Positions 9,317 to 17,852 of a stretch of DNA of 64,000 nt are shown here, piece after piece. Below the pieces are notes generated by a model. The model did not search any database. It was not told the DNA's origin and worked only from the letters and a program-made list of their open reading frames with translations. The translations under genes and the position numbers were made by a program. Position 1 is the first letter of the stretch, and the number at the start of each line of letters is the position of its first letter. The stretch is from Pelagimonas sp. GTDB taxonomy: Bacteria; Pseudomonadota; Alphaproteobacteria; Rhodobacterales; Rhodobacteraceae. Location of the stretch: NCBI GenBank assembly GCA_025210455.1, contig JAOARQ010000013.1:269466-333465 (forward strand). Direction: 5' to 3'.

Positions 9317-10894
9317 ATGGTTACTCCTGTTGAGTTGCCAATCAATGAAAGTGCGTCCGCCCTTCAGATGGCGCAGACCATCTTTGGTGATGGGGCCACT
9401 GTCGTCTCTGCCAGCTATACCGGTGACAGCCGGTCGTCTGGTATTTACTCGGATGGTCTGAATACATCGCCCGGCGTGGTGCCATCGAATTCCGGGGTGA
9501 TCCTGTCAACTGGTCGGGTGCGTGATTTCACCAACAACGGCCCGTGGTGGTCGAACAATTCGAACCAAAGCAGCAGCACTTCGACAAATACCTCCGGGCC
9601 AAACAATCTTGCGGATTTCAACGCGGCTGCGGGCACATCCACGCGGGATGCCTCTTTTATAGATGTGGATTTCATTCCGACAGGCGATCTGATGACGATG
9701 AGCTTTGTCTTCGCCTCAGAGGAATATCCTGAGTATCAAACATCGCAGTATCAGGATTTCGTGGGGGTCTGGATCAACGGTGTGCAGGTTGAGGTGGGTG
9801 TCGGCGATGGCGATATCGACCCGCTGAACATCAGTTCGGCCAGCAATGAAAACCTTTTTGTCAGCAACACCAACGATCAATACAACACCGAGATGGACGG
9901 GTTTACCCTGACCATGACACTGAACATTCCAGTGATTTCAGGGCAGGTGAACTCAATCCGCATTGGGGTGGCAGACGTTGTGGATGCCAGATATGATTCA
10001 AACCTGCTGATCGCCGCAGACAGTGTGCAGACCACGCTGGTGGCTGAAGATGACACTGTCACGCTGAACCCTGACGGGACAAAAACCGTTGACGTGCTGA
10101 GCAACGATATCAACAGCACCGGCGGTACGCTGAGTATCACGCATATCAATGGGATTCCGGTCAGTGCCGGATCGTATGTTGTGCTGACCACCGGTCAGGT
10201 TGTGACGCTCAATGCTGATGGCACCCTGTCTGTTGAGGGCGATGGCAACGAAGAGACGGTGAATTTCACCTATACCACCCAGAGTACAACGGGTGATACG
10301 GATGTTGGTCTGGTCACGGTGAACTCGGTCCCCTGTTTCGTTGCGGGCACCTTGATCGAAACACCTGATGGGCGCAGGCCTGTGCATACGCTGCAAGCGG
10401 GGGATCTGGTAACAACCCGCGATAATGGCGCGCAGCCCCTGCGTTGGATCGGGCGCAGATTGGTGCGGGCCAAGGGGCGTTTTGCCCCTGTGCGCATTGC
10501 TGCCGGGGCGCTGGGCGATCACGAAACGATCATGGTGTCACCGCAGCACCGGGTGCTGGTGCAAGATGTGCTGGCGCATCTTCTGTTTGCAGAACCCGAG
10601 GTGTTGGCGGCGGCCAAACATTTGGTGAATGATTCATCTGTGCGGATCGTCGAAGGGGGCTATGTCGAATATGTGCATATCCTGTTTGATGAGCATCAGA
10701 TTGTCTGTGCCAATGGTCTTTTGAGCGAGAGCTTTCTTCCCGGTTCCCAAAGCCAGAACCTGTTCGAAGAAGAGACGCTGGCTGAAATCACAACGCTGTT
10801 TCCAGAACTTGATCCTGAGACCGGAGAGGGTTACGGACCAGCAGCGAGACGCGTTTTAAAGTCTCATGAGGCAGTATTGTTTGCGAGTGGATGA
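9317..10894 (+). CDS. Choice-of-anchor L / Hint-domain protein
   Basis: 525 aa from the ATG at 9317, with GAGG seven bases upstream. Residues about 10-235 match the choice-of-anchor L domain (TIFGDGATVVSASYTGDSRS, then FVFASEEYPEY). A VCBS/Ig-like strand region follows (about 240-335), then a Hint domain starting at Cys340 (PCFVAGTLIETPDG). The Hint block-B motif VSPQHRVLV is present, so the autoprocessing residues look intact. Hint domains cleave or transfer the peptide bond before the cysteine. It is probably exported or surface-bound although no classical signal peptide is present, as is frequent for Rhodobacteraceae Hint proteins. A second Hint gene follows 6 bp downstream. Confidence 0.82.
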   Translation: MVTPVELPINESASALQMAQTIFGDGATVVSASYTGDSRSSGIYSDGLNTSPGVVPSNSGVILSTGRVRDFTNNGPWWSNNSNQSSSTSTNTSGPNNLADFNAAAGTSTRDASFIDVDFIPTGDLMTMSFVFASEEYPEYQTSQYQDFVGVWINGVQVEVGVGDGDIDPLNISSASNENLFVSNTNDQYNTEMDGFTLTMTLNIPVISGQVNSIRIGVADVVDARYDSNLLIAADSVQTTLVAEDDTVTLNPDGTKTVDVLSNDINSTGGTLSITHINGIPVSAGSYVVLTTGQVVTLNADGTLSVEGDGNEETVNFTYTTQSTTGDTDVGLVTVNSVPCFVAGTLIETPDGRRPVHTLQAGDLVTTRDNGAQPLRWIGRRLVRAKGRFAPVRIAAGALGDHETIMVSPQHRVLVQDVLAHLLFAEPEVLAAAKHLVNDSSVRIVEGGYVEYVHILFDEHQIVCANGLLSESFLPGSQSQNLFEEETLAEITTLFPELDPETGEGYGPAARRVLKSHEAVLFASG

Positions 10895-10900
10895 GGTAAC

Positions 10901-11974
10901 ATGAGTTGGATAGCCTATTCCGGACAGGGGCGTTCCTGGGTTTGCCCCAGGGTTTTTGATATCCGGCGGGAACGCCGTGACACATTGCTGGCGCGCGGGT
11001 CGATTGTGATCGAAACGAGGCTTAGCACCGATGACAAACCCCAGACCCTTTTGGCCTATGAACGCACCCACCCCTGGAAGGGGGGGATTTCCTTTCGGGC
11101 GGTGCCCGGCGGCGCCATCATTTTGGTGATGTATCAAGGCGATGAGGTCTTTCATACAGTGTTGCAGCACAATCTGGAGGCCCGCGCCGATGTTCTGCGT
11201 GTGACCTTTTCCTGGGACAGCGAAGCCCGAAGTGGTCAGATCGCAGTTGAACGCCCGGAAAGTGATGACATCACGGTGCAGCGCACACCGCCGCCGCCGC
11301 CATTGTTGCTGGAAGATATCTATACCCTCGCGAATCGCCCGCAGCTATGTGAGCAGGATTCCGAGGTGCTGTTCTTTGCTGTCTCCAACACCATCGAACC
11401 CATTGGGCCCATGCCTTCGGTCATCGGCAGCCTGCCGGTTCTGACACCCTTTGGCTATCGCGCGATCGAAGATCTGCGGTGTGGCGATACGGTCACAACC
11501 CGGCAAAACGGTGTGGTGCCTGTGCTGTCGCAGATTTCCCGGGAAGTGCCTGCGCTGGGCTCGTTCCAGCCTGTGCGAATCCGTGCGCCTTATTTCGGCC
11601 TGCGACGCGATCTTGTTGTGGCACCGCATCAACGGCTGGTGATTGGCGGCACCGATGTTGAATATCTTTTCGGACGCGAAGCTGTGCTGATCCCGGCGGC
11701 CAGTCTGGTGAACGGCTTTGCCGCTTACTTCGAAGAAGAGGCGCATCTGGTGCGCTACCACCAGCTGCTTTTGCCCGGCCACGAACCCTTTGTTTCAGGC
11801 GATACTGAATTGGAAAGCCTGTACATTGGGCGCATGCGCCGCAGCCGTGAACAACTGGCCCAGACCCTTTTGCAAGAGGTGCCCGGCACGCTTTTGCCGG
11901 AACACGCCCGCCGTGGTCTGAAAATTCTGCAGTCTTTTGAAGCCATTGCCCTTGCTCAGGCGCGGGCGGCCTAG
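10901..11974 (+). CDS. Hint-domain protein with substituted catalytic positions
   Basis: 357 aa. The N-terminal 130 residues have no recognised domain; a proline run (129-134) leads into a Hint-like C-terminal half. Compared with the protein just upstream, the first Hint residue is Ser173 instead of cysteine (PSVIGSLPVLTPFG), and block B reads APHQRLVI instead of SPQHRVLV, so the histidine has moved by one. This suggests an autoprocessing-defective or serine-dependent paralogue. It is separated by only 6 bp from the upstream gene, so the two are likely co-expressed. Confidence 0.75.
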   Translation: MSWIAYSGQGRSWVCPRVFDIRRERRDTLLARGSIVIETRLSTDDKPQTLLAYERTHPWKGGISFRAVPGGAIILVMYQGDEVFHTVLQHNLEARADVLRVTFSWDSEARSGQIAVERPESDDITVQRTPPPPPLLLEDIYTLANRPQLCEQDSEVLFFAVSNTIEPIGPMPSVIGSLPVLTPFGYRAIEDLRCGDTVTTRQNGVVPVLSQISREVPALGSFQPVRIRAPYFGLRRDLVVAPHQRLVIGGTDVEYLFGREAVLIPAASLVNGFAAYFEEEAHLVRYHQLLLPGHEPFVSGDTELESLYIGRMRRSREQLAQTLLQEVPGTLLPEHARRGLKILQSFEAIALAQARAA

Positions 11975-11983
11975 CGTATGGTA

Positions 11984-12310
11984 TCAGTCAAAGAAGGGGG
12001 TGACCTGCGCTACGATTACAGCATTTTCCTGCAGCGCCCGTGTCATCAGTTCTTCTTCGTCGGCTTCAATCGTATGGCCAGCGTCGCGGCGTTCATCCGC
12101 AGTGCCATATCCGGTGACATCCAGAGGCGCCATATCTGCCTGTTTGAGGATCGCAACGGTTTCACGCACCGCTTCGGCTTCGTCCACGCCAGAGGCATAG
12201 CACATCAGGGCAGCCCCGGTGCTGTCTTTGGGCAAGCCGTCGTCAGACTTGCGGCCCACCTCTACCAGAAGCGTGTAAACTTGGGCGGGTCTTTTCTGTT
12301 TCTCTGCCAT
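11984..12310 (-). CDS. Conserved hypothetical protein
   Basis: 108 aa if the ATG at 12310 (preceded by GGGG) is used; the frame stays open to 12364. It has no signal peptide or membrane segment. The sequence is acidic, with LVEVGRKSDDGLPKDSTG near the start and a helix rich in Glu and Ala (GVDEAEAVRETVAILKQAD). I do not recognise a named family, but the coding signal is good and it sits alone, convergent with the Hint gene pair and divergent from the channel gene. Confidence 0.5.
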   Translation of the reverse strand: MAEKQKRPAQVYTLLVEVGRKSDDGLPKDSTGAALMCYASGVDEAEAVRETVAILKQADMAPLDVTGYGTADERRDAGHTIEADEEELMTRALQENAVIVAQVTPFFD

Positions 12311-12420
12311 GGCCCCGAGATGGCAAATGCGCGGGCGGGGCGCAAGTACAATCGCTCTTGGCACAGCGCGCGTAACCCTGTAGGCGCTTACGTAAGGCCC
12401 GAACCGTATGGGAAAGTGAA

Positions 12421-13497
12421 ATGAAGTGTAAGCTGGTCACGTTTCTTGGCCTGTTGTTTGTTCTTATTTCTGGGGGTCTGAGTTCCACAGCAGATGCGCA
12501 AGACGCGCCGTTAGAATTCCTGACAATCGAACGCCCCCCTTTTGCCTTTGAGCAAGACGGTGAAGCCACGGGTTTCAGCGTGGACCTGATGCGCGCGATT
12601 TCCCGTGATATGGATCGCCAGATTGAGTTCACCCTGCACAACAGTTTTGCGCAGATGCTGGGTGAAGTCGAAGCTGGCAAGGTCGATGGCGCCATCGCCA
12701 ATATTTCGATCACCCGCGCCCGCGAAGCCGCCATGGACTTTTCCCAGCCGATTTTCCGCGGTGGTGTGCAGATCATGATTCCGACGGAACAGGGTTTGCC
12801 CCGCATCTGGACCTCAATTTTCAGTGCTGAACTGGCTCTGGCTGTGCTGGTCGCTTTTGCGCTGCTGTTTGGGGGTGGGATGCTGATGTGGTGGTTTGAG
12901 CGGGGCAAACAGCCCTATTTTGACCGCCCGCTGTCTGACGCCATGTTCCCATCCTTTTGGTGGGCTCTGAATCTTGTGGTGAACGGCGGGTTCGAAGAGC
13001 GTATGCCGCGTTCGGTTCTGGGGCGGTTGTTTGGCACGCTGTTGGTGGTGTCTTCGCTTTTTGTGGTGTCGGTCTTTGTTGCGCATATCACTGCGTCGGT
13101 GACGGTGCAGACGTTGTCTGGCTCGATCAACTCCATTTCGGATCTGGATGGGCGGCAGGTTGGCACGACGGATGGTTCTACCGCATCGCTTTATCTGGAT
13201 AGCCGCGATATCGGACACACGCGGTTTGGCTCGTTCGAAGCGCTGATTAACGCCTTTGAGGCTGGATCGCTGGATGCAGTTGTCTTTGATGGCCCGATTC
13301 TGGCCTATTATGTGCAGCAGACCGGTTCGCAATACGGGCATCTTTTGCCAATTGTCTTTCGACCAGAAGACTATGGCATCGCCCTGCCAGCAGGCAGTGA
13401 GCTGCGCGAAGACATCAACGTTGCTTTGCTACAGCTCAGTGAAAACGGCGAATACGATCAGATCGTAAAGCGCTGGTTTGGGCAGATCCCGAACTAA
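12421..13497 (+). CDS. Prokaryotic ionotropic glutamate-receptor-like channel (binding domain split by two TMs and a pore loop)
   Basis: 358 aa. A signal peptide (1-26) is followed by the first lobe of a periplasmic ligand-binding domain (30-125, including ISITRAREAAMDFSQPI). Then come TM1 (about 136-158), a re-entrant pore loop (175-195), TM2 (about 200-223), and the second ligand-binding lobe (235-355). This order is that of GluR0-type receptors. The filter region reads VVNGGFEERMP where GluR0 has TVGYGD, so potassium selectivity is doubtful. It stands alone between promoters. The ligand is unknown; an amino acid is expected from the family. Confidence 0.82.
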   Translation: MKCKLVTFLGLLFVLISGGLSSTADAQDAPLEFLTIERPPFAFEQDGEATGFSVDLMRAISRDMDRQIEFTLHNSFAQMLGEVEAGKVDGAIANISITRAREAAMDFSQPIFRGGVQIMIPTEQGLPRIWTSIFSAELALAVLVAFALLFGGGMLMWWFERGKQPYFDRPLSDAMFPSFWWALNLVVNGGFEERMPRSVLGRLFGTLLVVSSLFVVSVFVAHITASVTVQTLSGSINSISDLDGRQVGTTDGSTASLYLDSRDIGHTRFGSFEALINAFEAGSLDAVVFDGPILAYYVQQTGSQYGHLLPIVFRPEDYGIALPAGSELREDINVALLQLSENGEYDQIVKRWFGQIPN

Positions 13498-13516
13498 AAG
13501 GGGATTAGCCCCTCAA
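13496..13516 (+). terminator. Weak hairpin after the channel gene
   Basis: The stop codon is followed by AAAAGGGGATTAGCCCCTC, a five-base-pair stem (AGGGG/CCCCT) with a short loop and a weak T stretch. It may act as a modest terminator for the upstream channel gene. Confidence 0.4.
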
Positions 13517-13601
13517 TCTTTCGAATTCGGAAGAAAGGTGGTTTGACCTGCGGTTCTGCTATGTAATAACATCACGCAATTCACGACGGCGACCATCACT
13601 T

Positions 13602-13898
13602 ATGAAACCCAAGAATCTGAATAGCTCATTGCGACGCAGGCGCACGCGTAGCCGCGGAATGGATGATTTTGATCGCTTGCCGCAACCGGCTCGCCAATGG
13701 CTGGCACAGGCGGCCCTGCCTTGGTCTGTACCTTCGGTGCGGCGGCTGTGGGGGAAGGCGCTGAAAGAAAGCGGTGGATCGGTCACCGAGGCACAGAACT
13801 ATCTGTCACAGATCGAAGACCGCCGCCTGGCCAAGGACACCTGCTGGACAGCCGATGTCTGGCCACAAAAAAACGCGGCCCCGGTGAGCCGCGCTTGA
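13602..13898 (+). CDS. DUF6525-like small protein
   Basis: 98 aa. A basic N-terminus (SSLRRRRTRSRGMDDFDRLP) is followed by RQWLAQAALPWSVPSVRRLW, which I associate with a small Rhodobacteraceae-specific family (DUF6525). Its function is unknown. There is no membrane segment. The 3' end overlaps the transcription terminator of dapD, which runs on the other strand, so its last codons (KKNAAPVSRA) double as part of that hairpin. Confidence 0.6.
   Translation: MKPKNLNSSLRRRRTRSRGMDDFDRLPQPARQWLAQAALPWSVPSVRRLWGKALKESGGSVTEAQNYLSQIEDRRLAKDTCWTADVWPQKNAAPVSRA
13867..13896 (-). terminator. Intrinsic terminator of dapD
   Basis: Reading the minus strand, CGCGGC (13893-13888), an 8-base loop and GCCGCG (13879-13874) are followed by a run of seven T residues. 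It lies about 20 bases after the dapD stop. The stem is inside the 3' end of the DUF6525-like gene on the plus strand. Confidence 0.75.
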
Positions 13899-13916
13899 TT
13901 TCACTTTGTTGGGCGA

Positions 13917-14744
13917 TCAGTCGCGCAGCAGCTCGTTGATCCCTGTTTTTGAGCGGGTCTTTTCATCAACGCGTTTCACGATCACCGCGCAGTACAGGTT
14001 GATCCCGTTCTTGGACGGCATCGACCCGGCCACAACCACCGAGTAGGGCGGCACTTCGCCATACATCACTTCGCCGGTTTCACGGTCGACGATCTTGGTT
14101 GACTGGCCGATGAACACACCCATGCCCAGAACCGATCCTTCACGCACGATGCAGCCTTCGACGACTTCGGAACGCGCACCGATAAAGCAGTTGTCTTCGA
14201 TGATGGTTGGGCCAGCCTGCATCGGTTCCAGAACGCCGCCAATACCAACGCCACCTGACAGGTGCACGTTTTTACCGATCTGCGCGCAAGAGCCAACGGT
14301 GGCCCATGTGTCAACCATGGTGCCCTCATCCACAAAGGCGCCCAGGTTCACAAAAGACGGCATCAGCACAACGCCAGGAGCGATGTAAGCCGATTTGCGC
14401 ACAACCGCGTTTGGCACCGCGCGGAACCCTGCGGCTTTCCACTGATTGTCGCCCCAGCCTTTGAATTTGCTGTCGACCTTGTCCCACCAGCCAGAGCCCT
14501 GCGGGCCGCCTGCGTGTTCTTCCATGTCTTTGATGCGAAAGCCCAGCAGAACCGCTTTTTTGGCCCACTGGTTGACGTGCCAGCTGCCGTCGGCCTGCTT
14601 TTCAGCGACGCGCAGCGACCCGCTGTCCAGCGCGTTAAGCGTATCTTCGATCGCCTCACGTGTCTCGCCGGTGGTGGTCGGAGTGATGGTGTCGCGTGCG
14701 TCCCACGCGGCTTCGATGGCTGTTTCCAGTTGTGCGTTCGACAT
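13917..14744 (-). CDS. dapD: 2,3,4,5-tetrahydropyridine-2,6-dicarboxylate N-succinyltransferase
   Basis: 275 aa from the ATG at 14744, preceded by GGGAAG. It has an N-terminal helical domain, then left-handed beta-helix hexapeptide repeats ([32 protein letters not shown]) and the C-terminal extension. DapD succinylates tetrahydrodipicolinate in the succinylase branch of lysine and diaminopimelate synthesis. This fits with dapE at 7.9-9.0 kb. The length is normal for the family. It is transcribed alone and ends in a clear intrinsic terminator. Confidence 0.95.
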   Translation of the reverse strand: MSNAQLETAIEAAWDARDTITPTTTGETREAIEDTLNALDSGSLRVAEKQADGSWHVNQWAKKAVLLGFRIKDMEEHAGGPQGSGWWDKVDSKFKGWGDNQWKAAGFRAVPNAVVRKSAYIAPGVVLMPSFVNLGAFVDEGTMVDTWATVGSCAQIGKNVHLSGGVGIGGVLEPMQAGPTIIEDNCFIGARSEVVEGCIVREGSVLGMGVFIGQSTKIVDRETGEVMYGEVPPYSVVVAGSMPSKNGINLYCAVIVKRVDEKTRSKTGINELLRD

Positions 14745-15047
14745 GATCTTCCCATTCAGTGACTTGTCGCTGGCTACCTGAAAGCGATGCAAATTGGAAT
14801 AGGTTTACCAATGGGTAACTGCGCAAAGCTCTGTGTCGCAAATCCGGAAAAGAAAAATCAAAGTTTAGGCGCGCTACCCTGTTTTGCCTTTTTCCCACCC
14901 TCGGGCTGTCAGAATTCATGTGCATCTTGTTGCTTGTAAAGAGTTGCCCCTGTTTGTTTTGGGCGAAACCGCAGGACATCCTGCAATGATCTGCAAAAGG
15001 TGAGGCGGCTGTGTTCCCCTCACCTTTTTCTATGGCACGCTTGTGAA
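14745..15047. other. Intergenic region dapD/mtgA with stem-loops
   Basis: About 300 bp between divergent genes. Besides promoters for dapD and mtgA it holds a small hairpin (GCAGGA-CA-TCCTGC, 14971-14984) and a complete intrinsic terminator at 14995-15029. No annotated transcript ends there, so a small RNA may lie in this spacer. I see no clear promoter hexamers for it. Confidence 0.4.
14995..15029 (+). terminator. Orphan intrinsic terminator upstream of mtgA
   Basis: An 11-bp perfect stem (AAAAGGTGAGG, 14995-15005, with CCTCACCTTTT, 15018-15028) encloses a 12-base loop and ends in a T run. It works on paper in both directions. The gene to the left starts on the opposite strand and mtgA starts 18 bp further on. 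It may therefore end a small RNA or act as a leader element of mtgA. Confidence 0.65.
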
Positions 15048-15800
15048 ATGCGGCTAAAAAGCCTTATGGCGAAGAAAGCAGTCAAAAAGAAAGCTTCGGG
15101 CAAAAGCAAAAAGACAAGTGGGCGCAAATTTCAGCCTTTGCGCTGGCTGCGGCGTCAGGCGTTGCGGTTGTTGACGGTTTTGATCGCGCTGGTTTTGGTG
15201 CTTGTCCTGCTTTACGGCGGGGTGAACCCGCCGACCACGCATACCATCTGGTCCGAAAAGCAGCGTCTGGGATCGGTGGATCAGGAATGGATTCCTATTG
15301 AAGAGGTCGCTCCGGTGATGTTGCGATCCGTGGTGGCGGCAGAAGATGCGAATTTCTGTGGGCACTGGGGTTTTGATGTGAATGCCATCAAAGCCGCAAT
15401 CGAAGGCGGTGGCGCGCGGGGCGGCAGCACGATCAGTCAGCAGGTGGTGAAGAATGTCTTTCTCTGGCAAGGACGCAGCTATGTGCGCAAAGCGCTGGAG
15501 GCTGTGCTGACCCCGGTCACGGAACTGTTCTGGTCCAAGCGTCGGATATTGGAAATCTATCTGAATGTGGCCGAGTTCGACGAAGGTGTTTTTGGCATCG
15601 AGGCCGCATCACGGCACTATTTTGGTGTTGGTCCAGATGCCCTAAGCGCGCGTCAGGCGGCATTGCTGGCCAGTATTCTGCCAAACCCCAAAAAACGCAG
15701 TGCGTCGCGCCCCAGCGCCGCAATCCAGCGCAAGGCGGGGCGGGTGATGGATGGGGCGAAGACCATTGGCCGGGATGGGCGCGCAGCGTGTTTTGAATAG
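15048..15800 (+). CDS. mtgA: Monofunctional biosynthetic peptidoglycan transglycosylase
   Basis: 250 aa from the ATG at 15048 (the ATG at 15066 is equally possible). A Lys-rich cytoplasmic tail is followed by one membrane segment (about residues 40-60) and a GT51 glycosyltransferase domain. The catalytic region shows VVAAEDANFCGHWGFD (first catalytic glutamate) and GGSTISQQVVKN, with the later YLNVAEFDEGVFGIE. No transpeptidase domain follows. The enzyme polymerises lipid II into glycan strands at the inner membrane. It runs alone towards the ABC-transporter operon. Confidence 0.92.
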   Translation: MRLKSLMAKKAVKKKASGKSKKTSGRKFQPLRWLRRQALRLLTVLIALVLVLVLLYGGVNPPTTHTIWSEKQRLGSVDQEWIPIEEVAPVMLRSVVAAEDANFCGHWGFDVNAIKAAIEGGGARGGSTISQQVVKNVFLWQGRSYVRKALEAVLTPVTELFWSKRRILEIYLNVAEFDEGVFGIEAASRHYFGVGPDALSARQAALLASILPNPKKRSASRPSAAIQRKAGRVMDGAKTIGRDGRAACFE

Positions 15801-15807
15801 CTGCAAC

Positions 15808-15838
15808 GTAAAAACGGGGCCGCAGATGCAGCCCCGTG
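15808..15838 (-). terminator. Intrinsic terminator of the sugar ABC-transporter operon
   Basis: On the minus strand, ACGGGGC (15837-15831), a 10-base loop and GCCCCGT (15820-15814) are followed by TTTTT. It lies directly after the ATP-binding gene, so it should end the minus-strand transporter transcript. Confidence 0.75.
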
Positions 15839-15856
15839 GATGTAGATGAACCGCGC

Positions 15857-16954
15857 TCAGTTCAGACGCTGTCCTGTGCCCGGTTCAAAATAGGATACCT
15901 TTCCCAGATCAAAGGCCAGTTCCTGCGCAACACCCGGTGTGGCGGTAGTTTCCGCATGCAGGCGGGCCGTGACGCTTTTGCCGCCCAGTTGCATCACAAC
16001 ATAGGTATCTGCGCCAGCTGGTTCGACGATATCCACCATACATTCCGCTTTTTGCGCCTCTTGATTGGCGCGGAAATCTGGTTCGGCAATGTCTTCTGGG
16101 CGCACACCCAGAATCACATCCTGAGGCAGATCGGTGTTCTTGGTGTCTGTCAGCACGATCGGCGCGGCATCTTTGCGTGCGATTTCGATCCGGGTGCCAG
16201 AGCCGTTTGCTGTGGCCTTGGCCGGGATCAGGTTCATGGCCGGGTTGCCCATGAAATCCGCCACAAAGAGATTGGCAGGGCGGTTATAGATTTCCGCCGG
16301 TGTGCCGATCTGCTGGATCACGCCACCTTTCATGACGACGATCTTGGTGGCCAGGGTCATGGCTTCGATCTGGTCATGGGTTACATAAACCATCGACGCC
16401 CCAAGCCGCTGATGCAGCTCTTTGATTTCAGTGCGCATTTCCACGCGCAGCTTTGCATCAAGGTTCGACAGAGGTTCGTCAAAGAGGAACAGTTTCGGAT
16501 CGCGGACAAGGGCGCGGCCCATGGCAACCCGCTGACGCTGACCGCCGGACAGTTGACCGGGGCGGCGCGACAGCAGCTTTTCGATCTGCAGCTGTTGCGC
16601 CACCTGCTGCAGCTTTTGTTCCTGTGTGGCCTGATCTACCCCACGAACCTTCATGCCAAAGGTGATGTTTTTGGCGACAGTCATGGTTGGGTACAGCGCG
16701 TAAGACTGGAAAACCATGGCGATATCACGGTCTTTCGGGCTGACGTCTGTCATGTTGCGCCCGTCGATATGCAGGGTGCCGCCGCTGATAGGTTCCAGAC
16801 CGGCGATGCAGTTCAGCAGGGTTGACTTACCGCAGCCCGATGGGCCGACCAGCACCAGAAAATCACCGGGATCAATCGAGACATTGATGTCTTTCAGGAT
16901 CTCGGTCGATCCGTAGTTCTTGTACAGGTTCTTAATGTCAAGGATGGGAGCCAT
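15857..16954 (-). CDS. Sugar ABC transporter ATP-binding protein (UgpC/MalK type)
   Basis: 365 aa. It has Walker A (GPSGCGKST, about 40-48), the signature LSGGQRQRV, Walker B (LFLFDEPLSNLD) and the switch histidine (VYVTHDQIEA). The C-terminal third is the OB-fold/TOBE regulatory region of the MalK class (VILGVRPEDI). It energises the two permeases encoded just upstream. It starts 4 bp after the stop of the second permease and is the last gene of the operon, followed by a strong terminator. Confidence 0.93.
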   Translation of the reverse strand: MAPILDIKNLYKNYGSTEILKDINVSIDPGDFLVLVGPSGCGKSTLLNCIAGLEPISGGTLHIDGRNMTDVSPKDRDIAMVFQSYALYPTMTVAKNITFGMKVRGVDQATQEQKLQQVAQQLQIEKLLSRRPGQLSGGQRQRVAMGRALVRDPKLFLFDEPLSNLDAKLRVEMRTEIKELHQRLGASMVYVTHDQIEAMTLATKIVVMKGGVIQQIGTPAEIYNRPANLFVADFMGNPAMNLIPAKATANGSGTRIEIARKDAAPIVLTDTKNTDLPQDVILGVRPEDIAEPDFRANQEAQKAECMVDIVEPAGADTYVVMQLGGKSVTARLHAETTATPGVAQELAFDLGKVSYFEPGTGQRLN

Positions 16955-16958
16955 TGGA

Positions 16959-17852
16959 TTATCCTTTCACGGATCCAGCGGTAAGACCGCGGATAAAGTA
17001 TTTACCGGCAACAACATAGACAATCAGCGTTGGCAGGGCCGCGATGATCGCGGTGGCCATATCCACGTTGTATTCCTTAACGCCGGTGGTCGAATTGACG
17101 ATATTATTCAGCGCCACGGTGATCGGTTGCGTACCCGCCTGACTGAAGGACACGCCAAACAGGAAATCATTCCAGATCTGAGTGAACTGCCAGATGACTG
17201 TCACCACGATGATGGGCAGCGACAGCGGCAGGAAGATCGACCAGAAGATCCGGAAGAACCCAGCACCATCCACTTTGGCAGCTTTGGTCAGCTCAGAAGG
17301 GATCGACACATAGTAATTGCGGAAGAACAGTGTGGTGAAGCCCAGACCATAGATCACATGGACAAAGATCAGCCAAGGAATAGTGCCCGCAATCCCCATT
17401 TTGCCCAGCAGGGTCGCCATGGGTAGCAGAACCACCTGGAAAGGGATAAAGCAGCCAAACAGCATCGCCGCAAAGAACAGGTTCGCCCCTTTAAAGCGCC
17501 ATTGCGCCACCACATAACCATTCAGCGCGCCAATCAACGTTGAGATCAAAACCGCAGGCACCGCAATCAGAACCGAGTTCCAGAAGAACGGGCGCACACC
17601 TTCGCAGCGAATACCGGTGCAGGCCTGTGACCATGCGGTGATCCATGCGTCAAACGTCACTTCGCGTGGCAGGGAAATCAGATCGCCGGTGCGGATTTCT
17701 TCAAGGCTTTTCAGGGATGTGGTGATCATCACAAACAGCGGCATCAGATAGTACAGCGCAAAAATCCCAAGGATCACATAGAGCAACCAGCGCAGAGCAA
17801 TCTTGCCGATCCGGCTGCTGGATGGGGCGGGGGTCATAGAAAGATCAGTCAT
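16959..17852 (-). CDS. Sugar ABC transporter permease (MalG type)
   Basis: 297 aa with six predicted membrane segments and the EAA loop typical of binding-protein-dependent permeases (IPSELTKAAKVDGAGFFRIF). An unusual external loop carries a cysteine pair around ACTGIRCEG. It overlaps the first permease by 8 bp and forms the inner-membrane channel together with it. The set of one binding protein, two permeases and one ATPase is the carbohydrate uptake class 1 (CUT1) layout. Confidence 0.92.
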   Translation of the reverse strand: MTDLSMTPAPSSSRIGKIALRWLLYVILGIFALYYLMPLFVMITTSLKSLEEIRTGDLISLPREVTFDAWITAWSQACTGIRCEGVRPFFWNSVLIAVPAVLISTLIGALNGYVVAQWRFKGANLFFAAMLFGCFIPFQVVLLPMATLLGKMGIAGTIPWLIFVHVIYGLGFTTLFFRNYYVSIPSELTKAAKVDGAGFFRIFWSIFLPLSLPIIVVTVIWQFTQIWNDFLFGVSFSQAGTQPITVALNNIVNSTTGVKEYNVDMATAIIAALPTLIVYVVAGKYFIRGLTAGSVKG

